Source of the DNA: JAXHUH01 sp034211175 | Lineage (GTDB): Bacteria > Actinomycetota > Acidimicrobiia > Acidimicrobiales > CAIXPF01 | Assembly: GCA_034211175.1 (NCBI GenBank) | Contig: JAXHUH010000048.1 | Span: 43,382 to 107,381 of the forward strand | Length of the DNA: 64,000 nucleotides | Direction: 5' to 3' | Part shown: in pieces, positions 23,276 to 31,831 of the stretch | Numbering within the stretch: the stretch's first letter is position 1 | How the letters are laid out: every line of letters starts with the position of its first letter | Made by a program: the position numbers and the translations under genes | Notes under the pieces: generated by a model | Seen by the model: the letters and a program-made list of their open reading frames with translations, nothing else | Told to the model about the DNA's origin: nothing | Databases searched by the model: none

Positions 23276-24318
23276 CCTCGACACGTCAGCCCACGTTCCG
23301 CCGGGACCGGTCCACGGCGGCCACCGATGCCGGCGGGCCCGCGGACGAGCACATCGCCCGCTTCGAGGACGTCGAGGGCCACTTCGTCACCCGCTCCGGC
23401 GACCTCCACGCGCTGCGCGGCGTCTCCTTCCCCGTCCGGCGGGGTGCCATCACCGGCCTGGTCGGCGAGACCGGATCGGGCAAGTCGGTCGTCGCCCGGC
23501 TCCTGCTGGGCATGAGCGACGACAACTTCCGCCTCACCGGCGGGCGGGTGCTGGTCGACGGCACGGACGTGCTCGAGCTCGGCGCCCGGGCCCGCCGGTC
23601 GCTTCGGGGTCGGACCGTCTCGATGGTGTTCCAGGACGCCAAGTCGGCGCTCAACCCGGTGTTCACGATCGGCGAGCAGCTCTCCCGGCCGTTGCGCGAG
23701 CGCGAGCGGGTCGGCCGCAAGGACGCGTGGGCCGCGGCCACGGACCTCCTCGACCGGGTGCGCATCCCCGAGCCGGGCCGGCGGGCCCGCCAGTACGCCC
23801 ACCAGTTCTCGGGCGGGATGGCACAGCGGGCGATGATCGCCCTCGGCCTCGTCCAGAAGCCCGACCTCGTCGTGCTCGACGAGCCGACGACCGGCCTCGA
23901 CGTCACGATCCAGGCCGAGGTGCTCGACCTCATCCGGGACCTCGGCACGGACGAGGGGCTGACCGCCCTGCTCATCACCCACGACCTCGGGGTCGTGGCG
24001 GAGACCTGTGACCAGGTCGCCGTGATGTACGCCGGCCGATGCGTCGAGTACGGCACGGCCCGCCAGATCTTCGAGGAACCGGCCCACCCCTACACGCGCG
24101 AGCTGCTCGCGGCGTGCCGGAGCGTGGAGCTGGACGAGGGCGAGCTCGCGAGCATCCCCGGCGTCGTGCCCGACCTGCGGGAACCGCCGGCCGGATGTGC
24201 GTTCGCCGACCGCTGCCCCGACCGCATGCCGGTCTGTGGCACCGAGCCGCCCGTCGTGCACCTGCAGCCGGGGTGGTTCGCCGCGTGCCACCTCCACGAC
24301 CCCGACGGAGGCGAGTGA
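23272..24318 (+). CDS. ABC transporter ATPase, DppD/OppD type
   Basis: 348 residues. Walker A is GETGSGKS, the Q-loop is VFQDAKSALNP, the ABC signature is HQFSGGMAQRAMIA, Walker B is LVVLDEPTTGLD and the switch is ITHDLGVVAE. The C-terminal oligopeptide-transporter extension carries the Cys-rich Fe-S-like motif (GCAFADRCPDRMPVC, then AACHLHD). It pairs with the next ATPase as a heterodimer. Stop and start overlap at 24316-24320. Confidence 0.93.
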   Translation: MTSTRQPTFRRDRSTAATDAGGPADEHIARFEDVEGHFVTRSGDLHALRGVSFPVRRGAITGLVGETGSGKSVVARLLLGMSDDNFRLTGGRVLVDGTDVLELGARARRSLRGRTVSMVFQDAKSALNPVFTIGEQLSRPLRERERVGRKDAWAAATDLLDRVRIPEPGRRARQYAHQFSGGMAQRAMIALGLVQKPDLVVLDEPTTGLDVTIQAEVLDLIRDLGTDEGLTALLITHDLGVVAETCDQVAVMYAGRCVEYGTARQIFEEPAHPYTRELLAACRSVELDEGELASIPGVVPDLREPPAGCAFADRCPDRMPVCGTEPPVVHLQPGWFAACHLHDPDGGE

Positions 24319-25406
24319 TGTCCGTGCCGATCACGGTCGACGACCCGGGACCGAACGGCGAGGTCCGATCCGACGACGGGGCCGTCGAGCCGCTGCTCTC
24401 CGTGCGGGGCCTCCGCACGGTGTTCGAGGTCGGCTCGCTGCTGCGGCGACGGTCGTTGGTCGCGGTCGACGGCGTCGACCTCGACATCCCCGCCGGCACG
24501 TCGCTCGGCCTCGTCGGTGAGTCCGGGTCGGGCAAGTCGACGCTGGTGCGCTGCATCATGAGCCTCGAGGAACCGACCGCCGGCACCATCCGCTTCGCCG
24601 GGCGGGACCTCGCCGGTGCGGGCGAGCGCGAGCGGCTCGAGCTGTACGGCGACATGCAGATGGTGTTCCAGGACCCGCTGGAGTCCCTCAACCCGCGCCG
24701 AACGGTCGAGCAGACCGTCGCCGAACCGCTGCGCCGCCACGGCGACCTCGGTCGACGTGACGCACGGGACCGGGTGCGCGAGCTCCTCGCGCTCGTCGGT
24801 CTCGCGGACGCCCACCTCGATCGTTTCCCCCACGAGCTGTCGGGTGGTCAGCGCCAGCGGGTGGGCATCGCACGCGCGCTGTCGGTCGACCCCCGCCTGC
24901 TCGTGCTCGACGAGCCCACCGCGTCGCTCGACGTGTCCGTGCGCGGCCAGATCCTGAAGCTGCTGCTGGACCTCCAGCAACGGCTCGGCCTCGCCTATCT
25001 GTTCGTCAGCCACGACCTCGCCGCCGTGCGGCGGGTGACCGACCGGGTGCTCGTGATGTACCTCGGTCGGGTGCTCGAGGCCGGCCCGTCCCCGGTCGTG
25101 CTCCGTGAGCCCCGCCACCCCTACTCCCGCGCGTTGTTGTCGGCCGTGCCCGTTCCCGTGCACGGACGGCGGCCGGAGCGCGTGCGACTCGAGGGGGAGA
25201 TCCCCTCGCCGCTCGCGCTGCCTCCCGGCTGCCGTCTCGTCGGCCGCTGTCCGATGGAGGTGCCGGAGTGCTCGACCGTGCACCCCGGGCTCGAAGAGCT
25301 CGCCGACGACCACCACGTCGCCTGCCACGTGCTCCATCGTCCGTCGCTGCGGCAGCTGCAGGAGCCGGTGCGCGGCGACGGTGCTGCCGCCGCAGATGAG
25401 ATCTGA
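24318..25406 (+). CDS. ABC transporter ATPase, DppF/OppF type
   Basis: 362 residues. Walker A is GESGSGKST, the Q-loop is VFQDPLESLNPRRTV, the signature is HELSGGQRQRVGIA, Walker B is LLVLDEPTASLD and the switch is VSHDLAAV. The C-terminal cysteine motif is GCRLVGRCPMEVPEC and HVACHVL. Its last codons lie inside the GAGATCT operator-like array, so regulator binding for the downstream binding-protein gene takes place over the end of this gene. Confidence 0.93.
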   Translation: MSVPITVDDPGPNGEVRSDDGAVEPLLSVRGLRTVFEVGSLLRRRSLVAVDGVDLDIPAGTSLGLVGESGSGKSTLVRCIMSLEEPTAGTIRFAGRDLAGAGERERLELYGDMQMVFQDPLESLNPRRTVEQTVAEPLRRHGDLGRRDARDRVRELLALVGLADAHLDRFPHELSGGQRQRVGIARALSVDPRLLVLDEPTASLDVSVRGQILKLLLDLQQRLGLAYLFVSHDLAAVRRVTDRVLVMYLGRVLEAGPSPVVLREPRHPYSRALLSAVPVPVHGRRPERVRLEGEIPSPLALPPGCRLVGRCPMEVPECSTVHPGLEELADDHHVACHVLHRPSLRQLQEPVRGDGAAAADEI

Positions 25407-25424
25407 GATCTGAGATATCAGATT
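25397..25424. promoter_or_regulatory. Tandem GAGATCT operator array before the binding-protein gene
   Basis: Three head-to-tail copies of (T)GAGAT(C/A)T lie at 25397-25418, and ATCTGA-GATA-TCAGAT (25408-25423) is a perfect inverted repeat. The same words occur at 21174-21192. The array lies about 105 bases before the binding-protein GTG, implying a second promoter for that gene. Confidence 0.6.
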
Positions 25425-25527
25425 CCGTGAAGTAGATGGCAACGGGATGCGCACGGACGGGAAATCGACGGGACACCTCGGCCGTCGACACTCGGGAGCA
25501 CCGGGCGGAACCCGCAAAGGAGACCTC

Positions 25528-27228
25528 GTGCGAAACCTGTGGAGAGTGCTGGTCGCGCTCGTGGCGCTGACCTTCGTCGCCGCCGCGTGCAGCGACAGCG
25601 ACCCCGACGCGTCGGCGTCGGACGACGCCGCGACCGAAGCCGGCGAGGAGTCCGGCGAGTCGTCGGAGTCGTCGGTGGCGAGCGGTGCGGACGACTCGAC
25701 GCTCGTCTTCGCCGCCACCGGCGACATCAACAGCATGGACCCGTCGATCACCGGCGTTGAGTGGAACCGGGTCCTCGGCGTGAACGTCTACGAGACGCTC
25801 GTGAACTACGCGCTCGAGCCCCAGGACGACGGCTCCCTCCTCGGCATCGGCCTCGACGTCGCGCCCGGCCTGGCGTCGGAGTGGGAGATCGACGGCGACA
25901 GCGTGACCTTCACGCTCCAGGAGGGCGTCACCTTCTACCCGAGCGGCAACCCGATGACGGCCGAGGACGTGCGCTACAGCATCATCCGCACCGTCCGCCT
26001 CCCGGGCTCCACCGGCACGTTCAACGCCAACCTCGCCGGCATCTTCGAGCCGGAGGACCAGATCGAGGTCGTCGACGACCAGACGGTCCGGATCAACTTC
26101 ACCGACGCCGAGGGCAACCCGCGTCGCACGGCCATGTCCCTGCCGTCGCTGCGGTTCCCGCAGTTCAGCGTCGTCGACTCCGCGGTGTTCGAGGAGAACG
26201 CCACCGAGGAGGACCCATGGGCGGCCGAATGGGCCGAGGGCAACGTGGCCGGCACGGGGCACTACTACGTCGACAGCTACACGCCGGGCTCGGAGATCGT
26301 GCTGGCGGCGGTGCCCGACTTCTGGGGCGAGCCGCCGGCGTACGAGCAGGTCATCATGCGGGTCGTCGGCGGTGCCGACGTCACCTCGCTGATGCTGGGC
26401 GACGAGGTCGACATGGCCAGCTCGGGCCTCGGCAGCCGGGAGCTCGACGCCCTGGAGGAGGCCGGCTTCCAGATCATCAACCAGCCGGTGCCCGACATCA
26501 TCAAGGCGGAGATGGTCACCACGGCCGCGCCGTTCGACGACCCGGCCTTCCGTCAGGCGATCGCCCACGCCATCCCCTACGACCAGATCCTCGAGATCGC
26601 CCTCGGTGGCCGCGGCGAGCGCGCCTACTCGATCGTCAACCCGGCGTCGCCCTCCTACGTGCCGGCGTGGGACATCTACGGCGATCCCGAGGAGGCGGCC
26701 GCACTGATCGAGGAGTCCGGCGCCGCCGGTGCCACCGTGCCCATCTACTTCAACAACGGCATCGCAGCGATGGAGGACATCGCCCTGCTGATCAGCGATG
26801 CCCTCGGAGGGCTCGGCCTGAACGTCGAGGTCAACGGCCTGCCGACGGTCCAGTACACCGAGGAGCGCACGAACCTCACGACCGGATCGGCCTCCCAGAT
26901 CTCCGGCATGCTGCTCAGCTCCGGCGTCATCTGGCTCGACGACGCCGACCCGAACGTCGACCTGTGGCTCAAGAGCACCGGGTTCTCGAACCCGACCGGG
27001 TGGGCCAACGAGGAGGTCGACCGGCTCCACGCCGAGTTCCGGTTCAGCCCCGACCCCGACGCCCGTGCCGAGGCCTACGCCACCGTGCAGGAGCTCGGCG
27101 CCGAGGGCGCGGCCTACGCCCCGATCGCGGTGGCCGGCGTGAACGTGGCCCTGCGGCCCGGGATCGAGGGGGCCTCGTTCACCTCGGACCCCCACCCCCG
27201 CTTCTGGACGATGAGCCCGGCGGAGTGA
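25528..27228 (+). CDS. ABC transporter substrate-binding lipoprotein (family 5, OppA/DppA-like)
   Basis: 566 residues from GTG 25528 (AAAGGAG upstream). Signal peptide with lipobox LTFVAAAC; an acidic Ser/Glu-rich linker (residues 30-60) follows, then the SBP_bac_5 fold: NSMDPSITGVEWNRVLGVNV, LASEWEIDGDSVTFTLQEGV, TFYPSGNPMTAEDV, RQAIAHAIPYDQIL. The ligand is unknown. It is the extracytoplasmic receptor of the transporter encoded just upstream, and it is followed by the amidohydrolase gene after 58 bases. Confidence 0.93.
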   Translation: MRNLWRVLVALVALTFVAAACSDSDPDASASDDAATEAGEESGESSESSVASGADDSTLVFAATGDINSMDPSITGVEWNRVLGVNVYETLVNYALEPQDDGSLLGIGLDVAPGLASEWEIDGDSVTFTLQEGVTFYPSGNPMTAEDVRYSIIRTVRLPGSTGTFNANLAGIFEPEDQIEVVDDQTVRINFTDAEGNPRRTAMSLPSLRFPQFSVVDSAVFEENATEEDPWAAEWAEGNVAGTGHYYVDSYTPGSEIVLAAVPDFWGEPPAYEQVIMRVVGGADVTSLMLGDEVDMASSGLGSRELDALEEAGFQIINQPVPDIIKAEMVTTAAPFDDPAFRQAIAHAIPYDQILEIALGGRGERAYSIVNPASPSYVPAWDIYGDPEEAAALIEESGAAGATVPIYFNNGIAAMEDIALLISDALGGLGLNVEVNGLPTVQYTEERTNLTTGSASQISGMLLSSGVIWLDDADPNVDLWLKSTGFSNPTGWANEEVDRLHAEFRFSPDPDARAEAYATVQELGAEGAAYAPIAVAGVNVALRPGIEGASFTSDPHPRFWTMSPAE

Positions 27229-27286
27229 GCGGCCGAGTGATCGCCCGACCCGCCACCGCACGCACCGACAGCGAAGAGAGGAACCC

Positions 27287-28861
27287 ATGACCCGTACGCT
27301 CGTGATCGGCGATCCGGTCGTCGTGCTGGGCAACGGCCGTGAGCCCGTGATCGGCGACGGTGCCCTCGTCATCGAGGACCGCGTCGTCACCGAGGTCGGG
27401 CCCCGTGCCGAGCTCGAGTCCCACGGTCCGTTCGACTCCGTCATCGGCTCGCCGGGCCACCTCGTGATGCCCGGGTTCGTCAACGGGCACTTCCACGGCG
27501 GGAGCTACGCCCACGCCGGGATGCCGCAGTACATCTTCGAGCGGGCGAACGTGTCGGTGCACGGCAACCGGGGCACGGTCGACGAGGAGTTCCTCCACGC
27601 GGCCTACGTGCTCAGCTACCTGGACTGCCTCAAGGGCGGGCAGACCGCGGTCGTGGACTTCAGCTACGGCCGGCCCGAGATGGACCTGTTCGGCAACGAG
27701 CCGATCCTGCGGGCCTACGAGGACGTCGGCATCCGTGCCGCACTCGGCTTCGTCACGCGGGACCGCAACAAGTACGTCCACGCCCCCGACGACCACTTCC
27801 TCGCCATGCTCCCGCCCGAGCTGCGGGCCGAGGTCGCGGCCTCGCCCATGGGCTACGCGTGGCCGACGGGCGACGTCGTCGGCGCCTACCGGAAGCTCAC
27901 GCCCCAGTGGGACGGCCGGGACGGGCGCATCCGGTGCCTGCTCGCCCCCGACTGGACCCCGGCCAACAGCGACGAGTGCTACCTGCTCATGCGCCAGCTG
28001 GCCGACGAGTACGACACCGGGATCATGACCCACGTGCTCGAGACGAAGTCCGAGATGATCTTCAACCTCAAGCACCACGGCAAGACGGCCATGCGGCGCC
28101 TCGCCGACCTCGGGGTGCTCGGCCCAGACGTCTCCGTCGACCACTTCGTGTGGGCCACCGACGAGGACATCGCCATCCTCGCCGACACCGGCGCCGTGGC
28201 CGTCAACAACCCGGGCTCGAACCTGCGCCTGTCGACCGGCGTCTGCCGGACCCGGGACATCCTCGACCGCGGCGGGATGATCTGCTTCGGCACTGACTCG
28301 ATCGGCTTCGCCCCCGACGAGGACTTCTTCGAGGAGCTGCGCCTCGCCATGTACCTGCAGCGCCTGCCGGGACGACTCGATGTCGGTCGTCTCGACACGC
28401 TGCAGGTCCTCTCGACGGCGGCGCAGGCAGGCGCCCGGGCCCTGCGCATGGAGGACCGGATCGGATCGCTCGAGCCCGGCAAGGAGGCCGACCTGCTCGT
28501 CCTGCGCAAGGACGGCTTCATGAAGCCGGCCGGCAAGTTCGCCGTGCTCCCGATCCTCGATGTGCTCGCCGACCGGGCCGAGGCCGACGACATCGAGACC
28601 GTGATGGTCGCCGGCAAGGTCGTCGTGCAGGACGGGCGCTCCACCGTGGTCGACGAGGACGCCCTCTGGGCCCTCGTGGAGAACGCCATCGCCGAGGGTG
28701 CGTACGCCGCCGGCGAGGGCAAGTGGGAGCGCTGGGGCCAGCTCGGCCGCGAGGTCGAGCCCTACGTCTTCGAGTTCTTCGAGCCGTGGGCCGACCTGCC
28801 CGTCAAGCAGGCCTACACCTACAACGCGGTCGAAGCGCCGGATGTCAGCGGCCTGGCCTGA
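27287..28861 (+). CDS. Amidohydrolase of the ATZ/TRZ-like chlorohydrolase/deaminase type
   Basis: 524-residue metal-dependent hydrolase. The HxH metal motif is H68-F-H70 in PGFVNGHFH; later ligands fit THVLET (His) and VDHFVWATDEDI, with GTDSIGF holding the catalytic Asp. NNPGSNLRLSTGV is the ATZ/TRZ/guanine-deaminase signature. The C-terminal composite domain ends with GSLEPGKEADLLVL and DIETVMVAGKVVV. Relatives deaminate or dechlorinate s-triazines, guanine or cytosine-type rings. Here it sits between an uptake system and a RutA-like ring-opening oxygenase, so action on an imported N-heterocycle is likely. Confidence 0.88.
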   Translation: MTRTLVIGDPVVVLGNGREPVIGDGALVIEDRVVTEVGPRAELESHGPFDSVIGSPGHLVMPGFVNGHFHGGSYAHAGMPQYIFERANVSVHGNRGTVDEEFLHAAYVLSYLDCLKGGQTAVVDFSYGRPEMDLFGNEPILRAYEDVGIRAALGFVTRDRNKYVHAPDDHFLAMLPPELRAEVAASPMGYAWPTGDVVGAYRKLTPQWDGRDGRIRCLLAPDWTPANSDECYLLMRQLADEYDTGIMTHVLETKSEMIFNLKHHGKTAMRRLADLGVLGPDVSVDHFVWATDEDIAILADTGAVAVNNPGSNLRLSTGVCRTRDILDRGGMICFGTDSIGFAPDEDFFEELRLAMYLQRLPGRLDVGRLDTLQVLSTAAQAGARALRMEDRIGSLEPGKEADLLVLRKDGFMKPAGKFAVLPILDVLADRAEADDIETVMVAGKVVVQDGRSTVVDEDALWALVENAIAEGAYAAGEGKWERWGQLGREVEPYVFEFFEPWADLPVKQAYTYNAVEAPDVSGLA

Positions 28862-28868
28862 ACCGACG

Positions 28869-28961
28869 GTGGGCCGCCGCGCCGGCGGCGGCCCACGATC
28901 CGCCGGGGCACCCGGCGCACGTACGAACGCAACAGCGCCTGCGCGGCCTCCGCACGGAGGC
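28869..28961 (+). terminator. Three consecutive stem-loops after the amidohydrolase gene
   Basis: GTGGGCCGCCGC (28869-28880) and GCGGCGGCCCAC (28885-28896) form a perfect 12-bp stem with a 4-base loop, 8 bases after the stop. CGCCGGG/CCCGGCG (28901-28917) and GCCTCCG/CGGAGGC (about 28946-28961) follow. There is no T-run, as usual in high-GC actinobacteria. The set may terminate or attenuate transcription before the RutA-like gene. Confidence 0.6.
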
Positions 28962-28990
28962 GGCGCGCGCGGACCACGCGGAGGAACGCG

Positions 28991-30079
28991 ATGACCAAGG
29001 AGATCGAGCTCGGGGTCTTCATCCCGGTCGGCAACGGTGGGTGGATCATCTCCACGACGAGCCCGCAGCTGCCCGCGAGCTACGAGTACAACCGGCAGGT
29101 GACGGTCCTGGCCGAGGAGCTCGGCTTCGACTTCGCCCTGTCGATGGCGAAGTGGCGGGGCTTCGGCGGCCCGTCGAAGCACTGGGACGTCACGCTCGAG
29201 TCGTTCACGACGATGACGGGCCTGGCCGAGGCGACGAGTCGCATCAAGCTCTGGTGCACGATCCACACGATGGTGTGGCACCCCGCGGTGGTGGCCAAGA
29301 TGATCGCCACCTTCGACCAGGTGTCCGGCGGCCGCGCCGGCATCAACCTGGTCGCCGGGTCGAACCCGTCGGACCAGGGCCAGATGGGCCTGTGGCGCGA
29401 CCTCGACCACGCCGGGCGCTACGGGCTCGCCGAGGAGTGGATCACGGTCGCCAAGCGCCTGTGGACCGAGGAGCGGGTCACCCACCACGGGCAGTTCTTC
29501 GACCTCGAGGACTGCATGTCGAACCCGAAGCCGGCGGCCCTGCCGCCGATCCTCTGCGCCGCCACGTCGGACCGGGGCTTCCGGTTCACGATCGAGAACT
29601 GCGACGTCTGCTTCATGGGCGCGACCGGCGCCGACGAGATGATCTCGGTGGCGCGGCGGGCCCGCGAGGTCTCGGCCGAGGTCGGCAAGCCGACGAAGAC
29701 GTTCGGCCTGTTCTCGATCATCCCCGGCGAGACCGACGCCGACGCCCAACGCCGCGTCGACCTCTACAACGAGGGCGTCGACATGACCGCGCTGGCCAAC
29801 CGGTCCCGCGAGTACGGCCAGGACGTGCCCCAGAACACGACGGCCAAGCGGATGATCGACGGGGGCAAGACCGGCCTCGCCGTGACGAAGGCGGCGCTGA
29901 TCGGCTCCCCGGCGACCATCGCCGAGCGACTCGCCCACGTCGTGCACGAGGGCGACATCGACGGCGCGGTGGTCATCGTGCCCGACTTCATCGACGACCT
30001 GGAGATCGTCGGGCGGGAGGTCACCCGCGAGCTCGCCGAGCGCGACGTGGCGACGGCCGCATCGATGTCGGGCGTATGA
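28991..30079 (+). CDS. RutA-like pyrimidine/heterocycle monooxygenase (LLM-class flavoprotein)
   Basis: 362 residues with extended similarity to RutA: ELGVFIPVGNGGWIIST, FDFALSMAKWRGFGG, WDVTLESFTTMTGLAEATSR and GRAGINLVAGSNPSDQGQMG. RutA uses FMNH2 and O2 to open the uracil ring. The TIM-barrel luciferase-like fold needs a flavin reductase, and one is encoded four genes downstream (31828-32340). ATG 28991 is preceded by GGAGGAACG. The stop overlaps the start of the first Rid gene. It probably attacks a cyclic amide or urea; whether uracil itself is the substrate cannot be told. Confidence 0.87.
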   Translation: MTKEIELGVFIPVGNGGWIISTTSPQLPASYEYNRQVTVLAEELGFDFALSMAKWRGFGGPSKHWDVTLESFTTMTGLAEATSRIKLWCTIHTMVWHPAVVAKMIATFDQVSGGRAGINLVAGSNPSDQGQMGLWRDLDHAGRYGLAEEWITVAKRLWTEERVTHHGQFFDLEDCMSNPKPAALPPILCAATSDRGFRFTIENCDVCFMGATGADEMISVARRAREVSAEVGKPTKTFGLFSIIPGETDADAQRRVDLYNEGVDMTALANRSREYGQDVPQNTTAKRMIDGGKTGLAVTKAALIGSPATIAERLAHVVHEGDIDGAVVIVPDFIDDLEIVGREVTRELAERDVATAASMSGV

Positions 30080-30489
30080 CCGCCGTCGCGGTCAACCCGC
30101 CCGACGTCCACCCCGTCCCGGCCTACTCACACGCGCTGGTCCGGCGGGGCACGCCGGTGTTCCTCACCGGCCAGATCGCGCTCGACGCCTCCGGGCAACT
30201 GGTGGGCCGGGGCGATCCCGCAGCCCAGGCCGCGCAGGTGTGGCGCAACATCGGCTCGGTGGTGGCGGCGCTCGGCGCCGACATGGGCGACATCGTCAAG
30301 CTCACCACCTACGCCGTGGACCTGGGCCACCTGTCGGCCATCGGCGCGGAGCGGGCGAAGCACTTCGAACCGGGGCGGTTCCCGGCGAGCACGTTCCTCG
30401 TGGTCGCCGGGCTCGCCCACCCGGACTACCTGGTCGAGATCGAGGCGACGGTCATGTTGGACGACGCCGCACTGGAGGCACTCGGATGA
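30076..30489 (+). CDS. Rid-family (YjgF/RutC-like) protein 1
   Basis: 137-residue trimeric Rid fold: PVFLTGQIALDASGQLVG, AAQVWRNIGSVVAALGADMGDIVK and YLVEIEATVML. Archetypal RidA/RutC enzymes have an Arg at position 105 that holds the imine substrate's carboxylate; here the aligned FPASTF has S105. So either the substrate lacks a carboxylate or this is a non-archetypal Rid subgroup. Starts within ATGA after the RutA-like gene and ends within ATGA before the second Rid gene. Confidence 0.88.
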   Translation: MTAVAVNPPDVHPVPAYSHALVRRGTPVFLTGQIALDASGQLVGRGDPAAQAAQVWRNIGSVVAALGADMGDIVKLTTYAVDLGHLSAIGAERAKHFEPGRFPASTFLVVAGLAHPDYLVEIEATVMLDDAALEALG

Positions 30490-30875
30490 ACCACACCGCC
30501 ATCACCGTCGACGGGGCGTACCAGTCCAAGGCGTTCTCCCACGGGGTGCTCGGCACGGGCACGATGCTGGCCGTCGCCGGCCAGCTCGCGCTCAACGAGG
30601 ACGGCACCACACACGCTCCGGGCGACCTGGACGCCCAGATCGCCAAGGTCTGGAGCCAGATCGAGGGTGTCGTCACCACCGCCGGCGGCGACATGGGCGA
30701 CATCGTGAAGATCACCTCGTTCGTGACCCATCCCGACCACATCGGCCCGGTCGTGGCGTCACGGGCCGACGTGTTCCCCGGCGGTCAGGCGCCGGCGAGC
30801 ACGCTCGTCGTGGTCGCCGCACTGGCCAGACCGGACTTCCTCGTCGAGATCGAGGCACTGGCGGTGCTGCCGTGA
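30486..30875 (+). CDS. Rid-family (YjgF/RutC-like) protein 2
   Basis: 129 residues; similar to its upstream neighbour (VAGQLALNEDG, GVVTTAGGDMGDIVKIT, LVEIEALAVLP), suggesting tandem duplication. It too has Ser at position 105 (APASTL) in place of the archetypal Arg. Two different Rid subunits encoded side by side may form heterotrimers or act on successive intermediates. Overlaps the following hydrolase gene (GTGA). Confidence 0.88.
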   Translation: MNHTAITVDGAYQSKAFSHGVLGTGTMLAVAGQLALNEDGTTHAPGDLDAQIAKVWSQIEGVVTTAGGDMGDIVKITSFVTHPDHIGPVVASRADVFPGGQAPASTLVVVAALARPDFLVEIEALAVLP

Positions 30876-31831
30876 CCCCGGGGGCGACGGTCGAGCGCAG
30901 CGACGAGAGCCCGCTCGCTCCCGAGGCCCGCCGGTTCCTCGCCGATCTCGAGCGGGCCGGCTGGCAACCGCGGTACCGGGTCGGTGTCGCCGCCGCCCGG
31001 GACCAGCTCGCACTCGCCCGACCCCGGGTCGGGGCGCCGATCGACTGGGTCGACGACCTCATGATCCCGGGGCATCCGGGCGTGCCGGCGCGCCTGTACC
31101 GGGTCGCGGAGGAGGCCGGCACGATCGTGTTCCTCCACGGCGGCGGGTGGGTGCTCGGCGACCTCGACCTGTCCGACGCGATGTGCCGGGACCTGGCCCT
31201 CCACTGCGGCGCCGCGGTGCTGTCGGTCGACTACCGGCTCGCTCCCGAGCATCCGTTCCCGGCTGCGCTCGACGACGTCATGGCCGCATTGCGGTGGCTG
31301 GAGCACGAGTCGGGGCTCGACGGCCCGGTCGTGCTCGCCGGTGTCAGCGCGGGCGGCAACCTCGCGGCGGCGGCGACCCTGGTCGCTCGCTCCGAGGGCG
31401 GACCACCGATCGCCGGCCAGCTCCTCGTGTGCCCGGTGCTCGACCACGACCTGGACCGGCCCTCCTACCAGCAGTTCGCCGAGGGCTACTACCTGTGGCG
31501 CGCCGACATGGCCTGGTTCTGGGACCACTACGCGCCGCTCGATCGTCGATCGGAACCGCTCGCCTCACCGCTACGGGCCGAGAGCCATCGGGGCCTGCCA
31601 CCGGCGGTGATCGTGACCGCGGAGTGCGATCCGCTGCGCGACGAGGGCCGGGCCTACGCGGAACGACTGGAGGCGAGCGGCGTGGCGACCAGCTACCGGT
31701 GCTACGCCGGTGAGCTGCACGGGTTCTTCGGCAACCCGGCCATGCCGTCGGGCGCGACGTCGCTGGAGCAGGCGGCGACCGAGGTGCGGGCCATCCTCGG
31801 TGCCGCCGCGGGCGAGGAGGCGAACACATGA
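30872..31831 (+). CDS. Alpha/beta hydrolase, hormone-sensitive-lipase type
   Basis: 319 residues. The oxyanion motif is FLHGGGWVLG, the nucleophile elbow GVSAGGN (Ser), the acid ECDPLRDEG (Asp) and the base GELHGFF (His); DYRLAPEHPFPAA is also typical. The family hydrolyses small esters and some amides. In the Rut pathway a different alpha/beta hydrolase (RutD) acts after the Rid step, so this enzyme may fill that place. Coupled to both neighbours by start/stop overlap. Confidence 0.9.
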   Translation: MTPGATVERSDESPLAPEARRFLADLERAGWQPRYRVGVAAARDQLALARPRVGAPIDWVDDLMIPGHPGVPARLYRVAEEAGTIVFLHGGGWVLGDLDLSDAMCRDLALHCGAAVLSVDYRLAPEHPFPAALDDVMAALRWLEHESGLDGPVVLAGVSAGGNLAAAATLVARSEGGPPIAGQLLVCPVLDHDLDRPSYQQFAEGYYLWRADMAWFWDHYAPLDRRSEPLASPLRAESHRGLPPAVIVTAECDPLRDEGRAYAERLEASGVATSYRCYAGELHGFFGNPAMPSGATSLEQAATEVRAILGAAAGEEANT

